In this document: positions 43,929 through 52,254 of the stretch, piece by piece
How the letters are laid out: every line of letters begins with the position of its first letter
Numbering within the stretch: the first letter of the stretch is position 1
Assembly: GCA_027490195.1 (NCBI GenBank)
Contig: JAIXYN010000059.1
Coordinates: 112,166-176,165, forward strand
Reading direction: 5' to 3'
Length of the DNA: 64,000 nucleotides
Source: Verrucomicrobiaceae bacterium
GTDB taxonomy: Bacteria; Verrucomicrobiota; Verrucomicrobiia; Verrucomicrobiales; Verrucomicrobiaceae
The notes under the pieces: generated by a model
Seen by the model: only the letters and a program-made list of their open reading frames with translations
What the model was told of the DNA's origin: nothing
Database searches by the model: none
Program-made: the position numbers and the translations under genes

Positions 43929-44651
43929 ATGAGTCGCCCTAACGATGATTTAAAACCCATCCCCCGCCATATCGCCATGATCATGGACGGCAATGGTCGT
44001 TGGGCCAAAGAGCGCGGTCTGCCGCGTACTGAAGGGCATCGAGCAGGTGCGGATACCGTGCGACGCGTGGTGGAAGGCTGCAGCGAGATCGGAGTCGAAT
44101 TCCTCACGCTCTACGCCTTTTCTTCAGAAAACTGGAAGCGCCCGAAACGCGAAGTCGAGGCGCTGATGAAGCTGCTCGAGATCTTTTTGCGCGGCGAACT
44201 GCCGCTGATGATCAAACAAAATGTCCGCCTGCAGGCCATCGGCCGTCTGCATGACCTGCCACAATCCTGCCAGAACGAGCTCCACCGCTGCATCGAAACG
44301 ACCGCTCAAAACACCGGGCTCACCCTGATTTTGGCCCTCAGCTACGGTGGTCGTGAGGAGATCATCGACGGCGTGAAAAGCCTGCTGCAGAGCGTGGAGC
44401 GTGGCCACATCGACAAGGCCATGATTGATGTCGAAATGTTCGGCAAACATCTCTACACGCGCTACTATCCAGATCCTGACCTCCTGATTCGCACTTCCGG
44501 CGAAATGCGCCTCTCGAACTTCCTGCTCTGGCAGGTCAGCTACACCGAATTTTACATCACTGAAAAGCTCTGGCCGGACTTCTCCAAGGAAGACCTGAAA
44601 GTCGCCATCCGCGCCTTTCACCAGCGCCACCGCCGCTTCGGTGGCGTATGA
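43929..44651 (+). CDS. uppS: Isoprenyl transferase (undecaprenyl diphosphate synthase)
   Basis: A 240-residue cis-prenyltransferase that adds isopentenyl units to farnesyl diphosphate, giving the carrier lipid for cell-wall and glycan synthesis. It has HIAMIMDGNGRWAKERGLPRTEGHRAG (catalytic Asp20), LYAFSSENWKRP, and the C-terminal signature DLLIRTSGEMRLSNFLLWQVSYTEFYITEKLWPDF. All key residues are present. A longer frame from 43848 adds 27 residues without similarity; ATG at 43929 is used. Its stop overlaps the following regulator start as ATGA. The link to the polysaccharide cluster is functional (shared carrier), not physical. Confidence 0.95.
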   Translation: MSRPNDDLKPIPRHIAMIMDGNGRWAKERGLPRTEGHRAGADTVRRVVEGCSEIGVEFLTLYAFSSENWKRPKREVEALMKLLEIFLRGELPLMIKQNVRLQAIGRLHDLPQSCQNELHRCIETTAQNTGLTLILALSYGGREEIIDGVKSLLQSVERGHIDKAMIDVEMFGKHLYTRYYPDPDLLIRTSGEMRLSNFLLWQVSYTEFYITEKLWPDFSKEDLKVAIRAFHQRHRRFGGV

Positions 44652-46189
44652 CGAATGTTGACCTCCCCACCAATTGCTGCGATAACGCAGTTCCAACCAA
44701 CGAAAACGCTCTAATGCCAGATAACCCGGACACCCACCTCATCATCGTGGATCCAGATGCCGACTTCCTCGCTTGGGCTGCCGCCCATCTGAAAGCACCG
44801 GGCGTTTCCATCAGCACTTTTGAGAGGGGCGAAGACGCACTCGCCTCATACATCAAGAAGCGCGCCGACCTGCTGCTGTCCGAGGTACGCCTCAACGGCA
44901 CCACCGGCATCGAACTTCTCAAGCGCCTGCGCCAGACCGATCCGCAATCGATGGTCATCCTGTTCAGTGGCACAGCCACGACCAGCCACGTCATCGAGGC
45001 CATGCGTCTCGGTGCTTACGATGTCCTCGGCAAGGAACGCCTGCCCTACGAACTGCGCACCGTCGTCGAAAGCGCCCTCACCTCCATTGAGGCGCGCAAA
45101 GTCACCCGCGCCCAAACCGCCGAGGTGCCCACCGAATCCATTCAGGAAACCATCATCGGTCGCTCCGCGCCCATGCAGGAGGTGTTTAAGCTCATCGGCC
45201 GCGTCTCCCGCTCAGACGCCCCCGTTATGATCACTGGAGAAAGCGGCTGCGGTAAGGAACTCGTCGCCGGTGCCATCCACAAATTCAGCCCACGTGCGCA
45301 GAAGGAATTCGTCGCCATCAACGTCACGGCCATCCCTGACAACCTACTGGAAAGCGAAATCTTCGGCCATGAAAAAGGCTCCTTCACCGGTGCGGTGAAC
45401 CAGCGTGTCGGCCGCTTTGAGCAGTGCGATGGCGGCACCCTTTTCCTCGACGAAATCGGCGACATGCCGCTCGCCGTTCAGAGCAAGCTGCTGCGCGTTC
45501 TGCAGGAAGGCCAATACTCACGCGTGGGAAGCAACCAGACGCTCAAGACCGACGTCCGCGTGCTCGCCGCCACCAACAAAAATCTCGAAGACGAAGTCGC
45601 CAAGGGCAATTTCCGCGAGGACTTGTTCTACCGCCTCAACGTCGTCCGCATCCATATTCCGCCGCTCCGCGAGCGCCGCGAAGACGTGCGTCTGCTGGCC
45701 GAATTCTTCCTCCACCGCCTCTCGACACGTCGACGCGGCCCCCAGATGCGCTTCACCGATGACGCGCTCGACATGCTCGATGCCTACGACTGGCCCGGCA
45801 ACGTGCGCGAACTGGAAAACACCATCCAGCGCGCCTGCGCCCTCTGCAATTCAGACGTCCTCCTACCCTCGGACATCCCGCTCGGCAGCAAAGGCGCCCG
45901 TCACATGGATCCGTCGAGCACCGTCACCCGCATGCGTGATGCTTTGAGCATGCTCGTCAGCGTGGCGGAAAAAAGCCCTGACATTGAGCTACTTCCTTGG
46001 GTGGAGCGCGAGCTTTCCCGTCTGGCTTACCGTCATTTCAGTGAGAATGCAGACCGCACGGCCAAATTCCTCGGAATCGACAACTCGGCGCTCGAAAGCC
46101 ACCTCAGCGCTCCCGCTGTCAAGAAGGCTGCGATTGAGAACCAGCTCAGCACTCCTCCTGCCGTGAAAAAGGCCAAGAAGGCCAGTTAA
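44648..46189 (+). CDS. NtrC-like sigma-54 activator with a non-canonical receiver
   Basis: A 513-residue regulator. Residues 30-150 are a receiver domain with acidic pair Asp35/Asp37, Ser107 and Lys129, but the phospho-acceptor site is Glu79 (LLSEVRLNG) in place of Asp. The AAA+ domain (about 165-400) has Walker A GESGCGKE (197-204), GSFTGA (244-249, the sigma-54 loop with Ala to Ser) and Walker B GGTLFLDE (262-269). A Fis-like HTH lies near residues 450-485, followed by a Lys-rich tail. It should open sigma-54 promoters by ATP hydrolysis, perhaps without phosphorylation. The ATG at 44648 overlaps uppS as ATGA; ATG at 44714 is an alternative. Confidence 0.9.
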   Translation: MTNVDLPTNCCDNAVPTNENALMPDNPDTHLIIVDPDADFLAWAAAHLKAPGVSISTFERGEDALASYIKKRADLLLSEVRLNGTTGIELLKRLRQTDPQSMVILFSGTATTSHVIEAMRLGAYDVLGKERLPYELRTVVESALTSIEARKVTRAQTAEVPTESIQETIIGRSAPMQEVFKLIGRVSRSDAPVMITGESGCGKELVAGAIHKFSPRAQKEFVAINVTAIPDNLLESEIFGHEKGSFTGAVNQRVGRFEQCDGGTLFLDEIGDMPLAVQSKLLRVLQEGQYSRVGSNQTLKTDVRVLAATNKNLEDEVAKGNFREDLFYRLNVVRIHIPPLRERREDVRLLAEFFLHRLSTRRRGPQMRFTDDALDMLDAYDWPGNVRELENTIQRACALCNSDVLLPSDIPLGSKGARHMDPSSTVTRMRDALSMLVSVAEKSPDIELLPWVERELSRLAYRHFSENADRTAKFLGIDNSALESHLSAPAVKKAAIENQLSTPPAVKKAKKAS

Positions 46190-46288
46190 GCGCTCATGCG
46201 ACTCACGCTGCCAGGCTCCCGCGAACACCGGTCTTTCAAAGTTCACTCGTTAGACCTCCACCTGCCATCACGTTAAACCGTTCCCTCT

Positions 46289-46984
46289 ATGCTCAAACAA
46301 CTCACACTCACCGCCCTTGCGGCGCTAGCATTTACCTCCGCCCAGGCCGCAGATGAAGGCTGGATCTCCATGTTCAATGGCAAGGACCTCTCCGGCTGGA
46401 AGTCCAATGAAGAAGTTCCCGGCGTCTTCACTGTCGAAAACGGCGAACTCAAGGTCAGCGGCGGACGCGCCCACCTCTTCTACCTCGGCGCAAACGGAGA
46501 CGCCAAGTTCAAGAATTTTGAGCTGAAGCTCAAAGTCAAGACCACCCCCGGCTCCAACAGCGGTGTGTACTTCCACACCCAGTATCAGGAAAAAGGCTGG
46601 CCAGACAAAGGCTTCGAATGCCAGGTCAACAGCACCCACACCGACCCCAAGAAAACCGGTAGCCTCTACGGTGTCATCAACATTTTGGCCCTGCTCGAAG
46701 GTCAGAAGGAACCCGAAGGTGGACAGCACATCAAAGTCCCCCTCGCTCCTAGCACGGATAACGAATGGTTTGACTACAGCATCAAAGTCGAAGGCAGGCA
46801 CATCACCCTCGCCGTCAACGGCAAGACCACGGTTGAATTCACCGAACCCGAAGGCTGGGATCCCGCCAAGGCACTGAAAAACATGCCTGGCCGCAAGCTG
46901 AGCGAAGGCACCTTCGCTATCCAAGGCCACGACCCGAAGAGCACAACCTACTACAAGGACATTTTCGTCAAACCGATTCCTTGA
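46289..46984 (+). CDS. Secreted DUF1080 protein (3-keto-disaccharide hydrolase-like)
   Basis: A 231-residue exported protein with a signal peptide cut after AQA (about residue 20). The mature part is a concanavalin-like jelly roll: WISMFNGKDLSGWK, then VENGELKVSGG, FKNFELKLKVKTTPGSNSGVYFHT, GFECQVNSTH and TFAIQGHDPKSTTYYKDIFVKPI. These are the DUF1080 landmarks. Some relatives hydrolyse 3-keto-glycosides and the family is abundant in Planctomycetes and Verrucomicrobia, where it is linked to polysaccharide degradation. It is followed by a strong terminator, so it is probably transcribed alone. Periplasmic or secreted location is predicted. Confidence 0.92.
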   Translation: MLKQLTLTALAALAFTSAQAADEGWISMFNGKDLSGWKSNEEVPGVFTVENGELKVSGGRAHLFYLGANGDAKFKNFELKLKVKTTPGSNSGVYFHTQYQEKGWPDKGFECQVNSTHTDPKKTGSLYGVINILALLEGQKEPEGGQHIKVPLAPSTDNEWFDYSIKVEGRHITLAVNGKTTVEFTEPEGWDPAKALKNMPGRKLSEGTFAIQGHDPKSTTYYKDIFVKPIP

Positions 46985-47011
46985 TTGGACGGAAAGCAAA
47001 TTTTGTCATCC

Positions 47012-47043
47012 AGCGGGCGTCTTGACCAGACGCCCGCTTTTTT
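47012..47043 (+). terminator. Rho-independent terminator after the DUF1080 gene
   Basis: An 11-bp perfect stem (AGCGGGCGTCT, loop of 5, AGACGCCCGCT) is followed by a run of six T. It starts 28 bases beyond the stop codon. The most convincing intrinsic terminator on the plus strand. Confidence 0.9.
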
Positions 47044-47119
47044 GTGCTCCTTGGCGTGTCTCGTCCAACTTGCCCGACGATTCAGTTGACGGCAGGCGCA
47101 GCGCTGAGCACTGAGCAGC

Positions 47120-48298
47120 ATGCTTCTCAACCACGGCATCCATCTCGGCTACTGCACCAACATCCACCGCGGCGAAACGTGGGAGGAGACTTGGAGCGGC
47201 CTCAAGAATTACACACTCCGGGTGAAGGATCGCGTTAGTGGAGGCACACCCTACGGCATCGGCCTGCGTCTCAGCCAGCAGGCGGCGGTGGAACTCAGTG
47301 CGCCAGGCAAAATCGCCGAGTTCAAGCAGTGGCTCGAAACCAACGGCTGCTACGTTTTCACCATCAACGGCTTCCCCTACGGATCGTTCCACGGCACCCG
47401 GGTCAAAGAGCAGGTCTTCAAGCCGGACTGGAGCACCCCAGAGCGGCTCGACTACACCAACCTGCTCTTCGATATTCTCGCTAAGTTGCTGCCGCCGGGC
47501 GTGAGCGGCAGCGTCAGCACCCTGCCCGGATCTCACAAAACCTTCGGCGTCGGCGCGGATGAACTCCAGGCCATTTTTACCAACCTGCGTCTGTGCCGCG
47601 AGCACATTGAAAAGGTCGCAACAAAGAGCGGGCATGACCTGCACCTCGGCCTGGAGCCAGAGCCCCTCGGCTTGTTTGAGACCAGCGGCGAGACCCTCAA
47701 GTTTTTCGGCCTCTACCTCGACCGCAACCCACGTGACCTGGACTTTTTCAAATTCGTGGGACTCAATTACGACACCTGCCACCTCGCCATTGAATTCGAA
47801 AACGCCGAAAAAGCACTGACACGCATCTCCGAGGCAGGCATCCGGCTCAGCAAGCTGCACTTCAGCTCCGCGCTCAAACTCAGACCAACGCCGGAAAATA
47901 TCGCTAAACTCCCCGCCTTCGATGAACCCGTGTATTTCCACCAGGTCATCGCCAGCTACGGCAAGGACGAACCGCTGCGCCGCTTCAAGGACCTGCCCGA
48001 TGCCCTGCAGTTCGCGCAGGCCAATCCCGGCATCCTAGGGGAGGAATGGCGTGTGCATTTCCACATCCCCATCCATGCCCAGCCAGGTGGCGGCTTTGAC
48101 AGCACCCGGGATCACCTGATCGGCGCGATGGACTGGCTGGCCAAAAATCCCACGAAATGCCAGCACATCGAAATGGAAACCTACACTTGGGAAGTCCTGC
48201 CACAGGAGATGCGCAGCGGCGATGTGGTGGATCAGCTCGTGCGGGAATACGATTGGACTCTGGGAGAGATGCGAAACCGGGCACTGGCCCCTGTTTGA
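47120..48298 (+). CDS. eboE: Metabolite traffic protein EboE (TIM-barrel, orphan copy)
   Basis: A 392-residue protein with a xylose-isomerase-like TIM-barrel fold. It begins HLGYCTNIHRGETWEETW and has YGIGLRLSQQAA, YVFTINGFPYGSFHG and STLPGSHKTFG, which I recognise from EboE proteins. Later metal-type residues include LGLEPEPLG, NYDTCHLAIEFE, HFSSALK and HFHIPIHA. EboE is one of six proteins of the ebo (edb) clusters that help move a cytoplasmic metabolite to the periplasm or deliver a prenylated compound. No other ebo gene is in the window. The neighbour downstream is an aldolase/SDR fusion, on the same strand 63 bases away. Confidence 0.82.
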   Translation: MLLNHGIHLGYCTNIHRGETWEETWSGLKNYTLRVKDRVSGGTPYGIGLRLSQQAAVELSAPGKIAEFKQWLETNGCYVFTINGFPYGSFHGTRVKEQVFKPDWSTPERLDYTNLLFDILAKLLPPGVSGSVSTLPGSHKTFGVGADELQAIFTNLRLCREHIEKVATKSGHDLHLGLEPEPLGLFETSGETLKFFGLYLDRNPRDLDFFKFVGLNYDTCHLAIEFENAEKALTRISEAGIRLSKLHFSSALKLRPTPENIAKLPAFDEPVYFHQVIASYGKDEPLRRFKDLPDALQFAQANPGILGEEWRVHFHIPIHAQPGGGFDSTRDHLIGAMDWLAKNPTKCQHIEMETYTWEVLPQEMRSGDVVDQLVREYDWTLGEMRNRALAPV

Positions 48299-48361
48299 GA
48301 GGGAAAATCCCCTTGCACCGGGGCGCATCCGTCGGAAGTCTGGCATTCCAAATTTCCCAAC

Positions 48362-50329
48362 ATGCAATCCCTCTGGAACGACCAAGAATCCGCCACTTTC
48401 GGCACCGATCTGCTCGGACAACGCGTTTACACTTCACGCCTGCTCGGCCGGAACCCCGCACTGGTCTTGCACGGCGGCGGCAACACCTCCGTAAAGGTCA
48501 CAGAACAGGACTTTTTCGGTGATGCGGTCGATCTCTGCTACGTCAAAGGCAGCGGCTGGGATCTAGCTACCATCGAGCGCGCCGGCTTCTCCCCCGTGCG
48601 CATGGAGGCGCTGCTCAAAATGTCCAACCTCGCCACCATGAGCGATGAGGACATGGTGCTGCAGCAGCGTGCGGCCATGACCAACCCCAACGCCCCTGCC
48701 GCCAGCATTGAAGCGATCCTGCACGCCATCCTGCCCTTCAAATTTGTCGATCACAGCCACGCCAACGCCATTTCAGCCCTCACCTGCAACGCTGAAGGCG
48801 AAGCCCGCGTTAAAGAAATCTACGGCAATCGGGTCATCATCGTCCCATACGTGATGCCAGGCTTCATTCTGGCCAAAACCATCGCCGATCTCATCTCAGG
48901 CCGCGATCTGCGCCAGGAAGGCATCCAAGGCATGGTCTTGCTAAAGCATGGCCTCTTCACCTTCGATGACGACGCCCGCAAAAGCTACGAACTGCACATC
49001 GAGATGGTGACCATGGCGGAAGACTACCTCGCCAAAAAAGGTGCCGCAGCTGCCACTGCTGCAGCCACCGAAGACCTCATGGCTCTGGCGAAACTGCGCC
49101 AGACCGTCTCCAAGCACCGCGGCTTCCCACAGATCGCCCGCCTCAATGCGTCCCCGGAAGCCGTGGGTTATGCCAATCTCGCCACCGTGGCTGATTTCGG
49201 CACTCGCGGCCCCCTGACCCCGGATCACAGCATCCGCACCAAACGCGCCCCCGCCTTCATCAGCGCAGACCTCGATGCCAGCGTTCAGCAATACGCAGAC
49301 GACTACGCCGCTTACTTCCAGCGCCACGCCAGCGGCCAGACCATTCTCGATCCCGCCCCCCGTTTCGCCATCTGGCCAAACCACGGCGTCGTCAGTTTTG
49401 GCGACACCCTCAAGGACGCCAAAATCGTCGCGGACATCGCTGAATCGACCGCTGCCACGGTGCAACTCGGCGAATCCGTCGGTGGCTGGGAGCCGCTGCC
49501 GGAAAAAGACATCTTCGAAATCGAATACTGGGATCTGGAGCAGGCCAAACTGCGCAAAGGCCCCGCACGCAAGGTGCATCAGGGCAAAGTCGCCCTCGTC
49601 ACCGGCTGTGCCGCAGGCATTGGCTTCGCCATCGCTGAATCCCTCGCCGAGCAGGGCGCGCAGGTCGTCGGACTCGACATCGACAAAGACATCCCCGACA
49701 TCATGAAGAAGATCGGCGGTTTCGGCATCGTGGTGAACCTCACCGAGGACCAGCCGGTGCAGGACGCGATCGATTTCACCGTCCGCGAATTCGGCGGTAT
49801 CGACATCGTCGTCAGCAACGCCGGCATCTTCCCCAAGAATGATCATCTCGACGCCATGGCCCAAGGCGACTGGGACCGCACCATCATGATCAACCTCACC
49901 AGCCATCAGAAGCTGATGAACAAGGTCATCCCGTTTGTGAAGCAGGGCATCGATGCCAGCATCATCTTCGTCGGCAGCCGTAATTTCAAAGCCCCAGGCC
50001 CCGGCGCCAGCGCCTACTCCTGCTCCAAGGCAGCTCTCACCCAGCTCTGCCGCGTCGCCGCCCTTGAACTGGCCCCGCACAAAATCCGCGTCAACATTGT
50101 CCACCCAGACGCCGTCTTCGACACCAAACTTTGGACCCCTGAAGCCCTGCAAAAGAGCGCCACCCGCTACGGAATGACCGTCGAGGAATACAAGACCAAG
50201 AACCTCATGAAGGTGGAGATCAAATCCAAGGACATCGGCAACATGGTCAGCGCCATGGCCTCCCCCCTCTTCTCAAAAGTCACAGGTGCCCAAATCCCCG
50301 TGGATGGCGGAAATGACCGGGTAATTTAA
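48362..50329 (+). CDS. Bifunctional class II aldolase / short-chain dehydrogenase
   Basis: A 655-residue fusion. Residues about 10-400 form a class II (zinc) aldolase with LHGGGNTSVK, VKGSGWDLATI, the HSHANA metal-type motif and VLLKHGLFTF. Residues about 410-655 form an SDR: VALVTGCAAGIGFAIAE (GxxxGxG), NAG in VVSNAGIF, Ser in FVGSRNF and the active Y-x-x-x-K in ASAYSCSKAAL. Such fusions act in L-rhamnose or L-fucose catabolism, splitting the sugar phosphate and then oxidising lactaldehyde or a 2-keto sugar; the annotated RhaD-like fusion is the closest. Length matches the family. No rhamnose kinase or isomerase lies nearby. Start ATG at 48362. Confidence 0.9.
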   Translation: MQSLWNDQESATFGTDLLGQRVYTSRLLGRNPALVLHGGGNTSVKVTEQDFFGDAVDLCYVKGSGWDLATIERAGFSPVRMEALLKMSNLATMSDEDMVLQQRAAMTNPNAPAASIEAILHAILPFKFVDHSHANAISALTCNAEGEARVKEIYGNRVIIVPYVMPGFILAKTIADLISGRDLRQEGIQGMVLLKHGLFTFDDDARKSYELHIEMVTMAEDYLAKKGAAAATAAATEDLMALAKLRQTVSKHRGFPQIARLNASPEAVGYANLATVADFGTRGPLTPDHSIRTKRAPAFISADLDASVQQYADDYAAYFQRHASGQTILDPAPRFAIWPNHGVVSFGDTLKDAKIVADIAESTAATVQLGESVGGWEPLPEKDIFEIEYWDLEQAKLRKGPARKVHQGKVALVTGCAAGIGFAIAESLAEQGAQVVGLDIDKDIPDIMKKIGGFGIVVNLTEDQPVQDAIDFTVREFGGIDIVVSNAGIFPKNDHLDAMAQGDWDRTIMINLTSHQKLMNKVIPFVKQGIDASIIFVGSRNFKAPGPGASAYSCSKAALTQLCRVAALELAPHKIRVNIVHPDAVFDTKLWTPEALQKSATRYGMTVEEYKTKNLMKVEIKSKDIGNMVSAMASPLFSKVTGAQIPVDGGNDRVI

Positions 50330-50566
50330 TGAAATGAATGCTCCGCATCGAGCCAAGCCAATAACTACGAACACGATCCGCTGAAAACAGGTCTTTCTCT
50401 GAGCCACGGAAACCTGGGCACGTGAATCGGCTCATGGCTCCTTTTTGATCCAGATGGCAGGTGTCAGAAGGCACATACAAGGCCATAACGTTTGCTCTTG
50501 GGGCGGGGGCTTTTGAAAAGGAGGAGTGCGCTGAGGCCGCAGACCACGCTGGAGTGAAGGATTCCA

Positions 50567-50643
50567 CGGACGCGCACAGCGCATCCCTACCATCGAGAGC
50601 AGTGCGTGCCGCAGGGCTGGTAGGGATGCGCTGTGCGCGTCCG
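50567..50643. repeat. Palindromic element with perfect 26-bp arms
   Basis: Left arm 50567-50592 (CGGACGCGCACAGCGCATCC and six more bases) is the exact reverse complement of 50618-50643, separated by a 25-base spacer. No transposase is close. The form resembles REP/BIME-like or small MITE elements of unknown family. It lies in a 705-base stretch (50330-51034) without a convincing gene, downstream of two convergently ended transcripts. Confidence 0.9.
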
Positions 50644-51034
50644 AAGTTTCGGGTCTGATGCGTCGCGGGCGCTCATAAAGGTGCGCCGTCCTTGGCATAT
50701 GGAGAGGCAGGAGATGTAGGCCGTCGCTGAGATGGCTTGCAGGTTTGAAATGCCACAATTGGTGGAAAACAGCTCTGCATCTCCGCTTGAACCTGTATCA
50801 AGACTCATTTTCAACTGCTAATGGTATAACATTATTTTCAGGACCAACGGTTAATCCGCTCGTGCGTAGGCTCGGCCTTGGAATAGCAGCAGGCATAATG
50901 TTCCTCTGGCTATGCCATGATCCACAAAAGGATGGATATACATCCGCACTGTGCCTGTGTTTTTGTTTGGTCTTGCTGGGAGAAAAGGACCTGGCGCAAC
51001 GACTGGTCTATATGGCTCGGCATCTTTGGCAAAT

Positions 51035-51355
51035 TTACCCAGCCAACGCCACCCTCTGCGGGCCTGCCAGCTCCCGGAAGGCATCTGAGCAACAATGCCA
51101 ATCGACAAGATCGATACCATAAGGGATCGGCAGCCTTTCCAGATTTTCACGCAGTGGATTGATCACACGCCCAGGCAGAGCCTCACCCGCATCAATCACG
51201 AAATCAAAATCCGAACGCGGCCAAGCCTCGCCTGTAGCACGTGAGCCGACCAGATACAGAGAAAAACCACGCTGCCCGGTCATGCTCCGCGCCGTCTCAT
51301 CCATCACAAGACGGCAGATTCGCTGAGCTTCAGGCTGGAGGCTGGCAAAGGTCAT
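51035..51355 (-). CDS. MntA-like minimal nucleotidyltransferase, antitoxin
   Basis: A 106-residue MNT-fold protein. The catalytic motif is VGSRATGEAWPRSDFDF, that is Gly37-Ser38-x10-Asp49-x-Asp51, exactly the G-S-x10-D-x-D form of MntA antitoxins. MntA adds AMP to a tyrosine of its HEPN partner and so silences it. The start codon overlaps the stop of the HEPN gene as ATGA (51352-51355), giving a coupled toxin-antitoxin pair with toxin first. A downstream region of 705 bases has no gene. Assignment by motif and arrangement is good; activity is inferred. Confidence 0.85.
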   Translation of the reverse strand: MTFASLQPEAQRICRLVMDETARSMTGQRGFSLYLVGSRATGEAWPRSDFDFVIDAGEALPGRVINPLRENLERLPIPYGIDLVDWHCCSDAFRELAGPQRVALAG

Positions 51356-51738
51356 ATCGCTTCGTTTTGCAGGGCACTGAGAATGCCTTGGATGAACTCA
51401 AGATAGCCCGTCAGCCGAGCATGCACCCGACGCGCTGCCTCAAGATCGTAGGAGTGCGTGAGAAGGTTGCGGTCACTGATCATGCTTTCAGCCGCGCCCC
51501 AGTCTTGGATGAAACCGCACTGGTACCCATGTTTGAAAGATTCCCGTGGGGACTGCACAAACTTTCCCTGCCAGGTGGCGTGCGCTTGCAGGGTTTTCCA
51601 CAGCACCTCATACGCAAGTTCAAAGCGCAAAATACAACTGTCCATGACGACCTGGGTCGGCTCCATGTCCATCACCTCACGCAGCTGCGCCGTGATCTGA
51701 GCGAGCTGACCGAGCAGGGTTTGAAGCTTGATCGCCAT
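51352..51738 (-). CDS. HepT-like HEPN ribonuclease toxin
   Basis: A 128-residue helical protein. It contains the HEPN nuclease motif Arg90-x4-His95-x-Tyr97 in SDRNLLTHSYD, the HepT form, where Tyr97 would be the residue modified by MntA. Helices before (LGQLAQITAQL, FELAYEVLWKTL) fit the HEPN four-helix bundle. As a toxin it would cut RNA, in HepT/MntA systems reported to act on mRNA or tRNA. The ATG at 51738 is chosen; an upstream reading to 51858 adds 40 residues unlike the family. Divergent to the DUF2721 gene. Confidence 0.82.
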   Translation of the reverse strand: MAIKLQTLLGQLAQITAQLREVMDMEPTQVVMDSCILRFELAYEVLWKTLQAHATWQGKFVQSPRESFKHGYQCGFIQDWGAAESMISDRNLLTHSYDLEAARRVHARLTGYLEFIQGILSALQNEAI

Positions 51739-51824
51739 GGTTTTGCAATGACTACCACCCTGCCCGGCATACTTCAAGCCACCAGTCACCTTGCCGAGCC
51801 CTCCCTCTTCGACGATCAATCTCC

Positions 51825-52232
51825 ATGCCACTGCCGGAACTCCCCCTCTCCACCCCATCCCTCCTCTTCCCGGCCATCTCCCTGCTGATGCTGGCCTACA
51901 CCAATCGCTTCCTCGGTCTGGCAGCCGTGGTGCGCTCCCTCCATGCGAACTGGCAGTCCACTCAAGAGCCGATCCTGCTGGCGCAGATTCAGAGCCTGCG
52001 GAAGCGCATTCAGATCATCAAACACATGCAGACCATGGGCGTGCTTAGCCTGATGTTTTGTGTGGCAAGCACCACCCTCCTCTTCTTTGGCCAGCAGATG
52101 GGCGGACAGATCACCTTCGGCATCAGCCTGATCCTGATGCTGACCTCTTTGGCTCTGTCCCTGGTGGAAATCCAGATGTCAGGCACAGCGCTGGATCTGC
52201 AACTCCGCGACGTGAAATGCCGGGAGCAGTAA
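51825..52232 (+). CDS. DUF2721 membrane protein
   Basis: A 135-residue protein with two to three membrane helices. The first is LLFPAISLLMLAYTNRFLGLA, containing the P-A-I-S-L-L-x-L-A-Y-T-N-R segment that marks DUF2721; the others cover MGVLSLMFCVASTTLLFF and FGISLILMLTSLALSL. Function is unknown for the family. It has no co-directional neighbour and ends 22 bases from a convergent gene. Confidence 0.8.
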   Translation: MPLPELPLSTPSLLFPAISLLMLAYTNRFLGLAAVVRSLHANWQSTQEPILLAQIQSLRKRIQIIKHMQTMGVLSLMFCVASTTLLFFGQQMGGQITFGISLILMLTSLALSLVEIQMSGTALDLQLRDVKCREQ

Positions 52233-52254
52233 TCGGGCTCAAAGCGACACGCGA

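Noticed and set aside
42569..44107. Longer start for the zinc-ribbon membrane protein
   Set aside because: Extension overlaps uppS on the opposite strand and lacks any domain; the ATG at 43801 precedes the zinc ribbon directly.
50745..51122. 125-codon plus-strand ORF between the palindrome and the MntA gene
   Set aside because: Cys/Trp-rich unlikely composition, overlaps the confidently called antitoxin gene at its end, and shows no motif.
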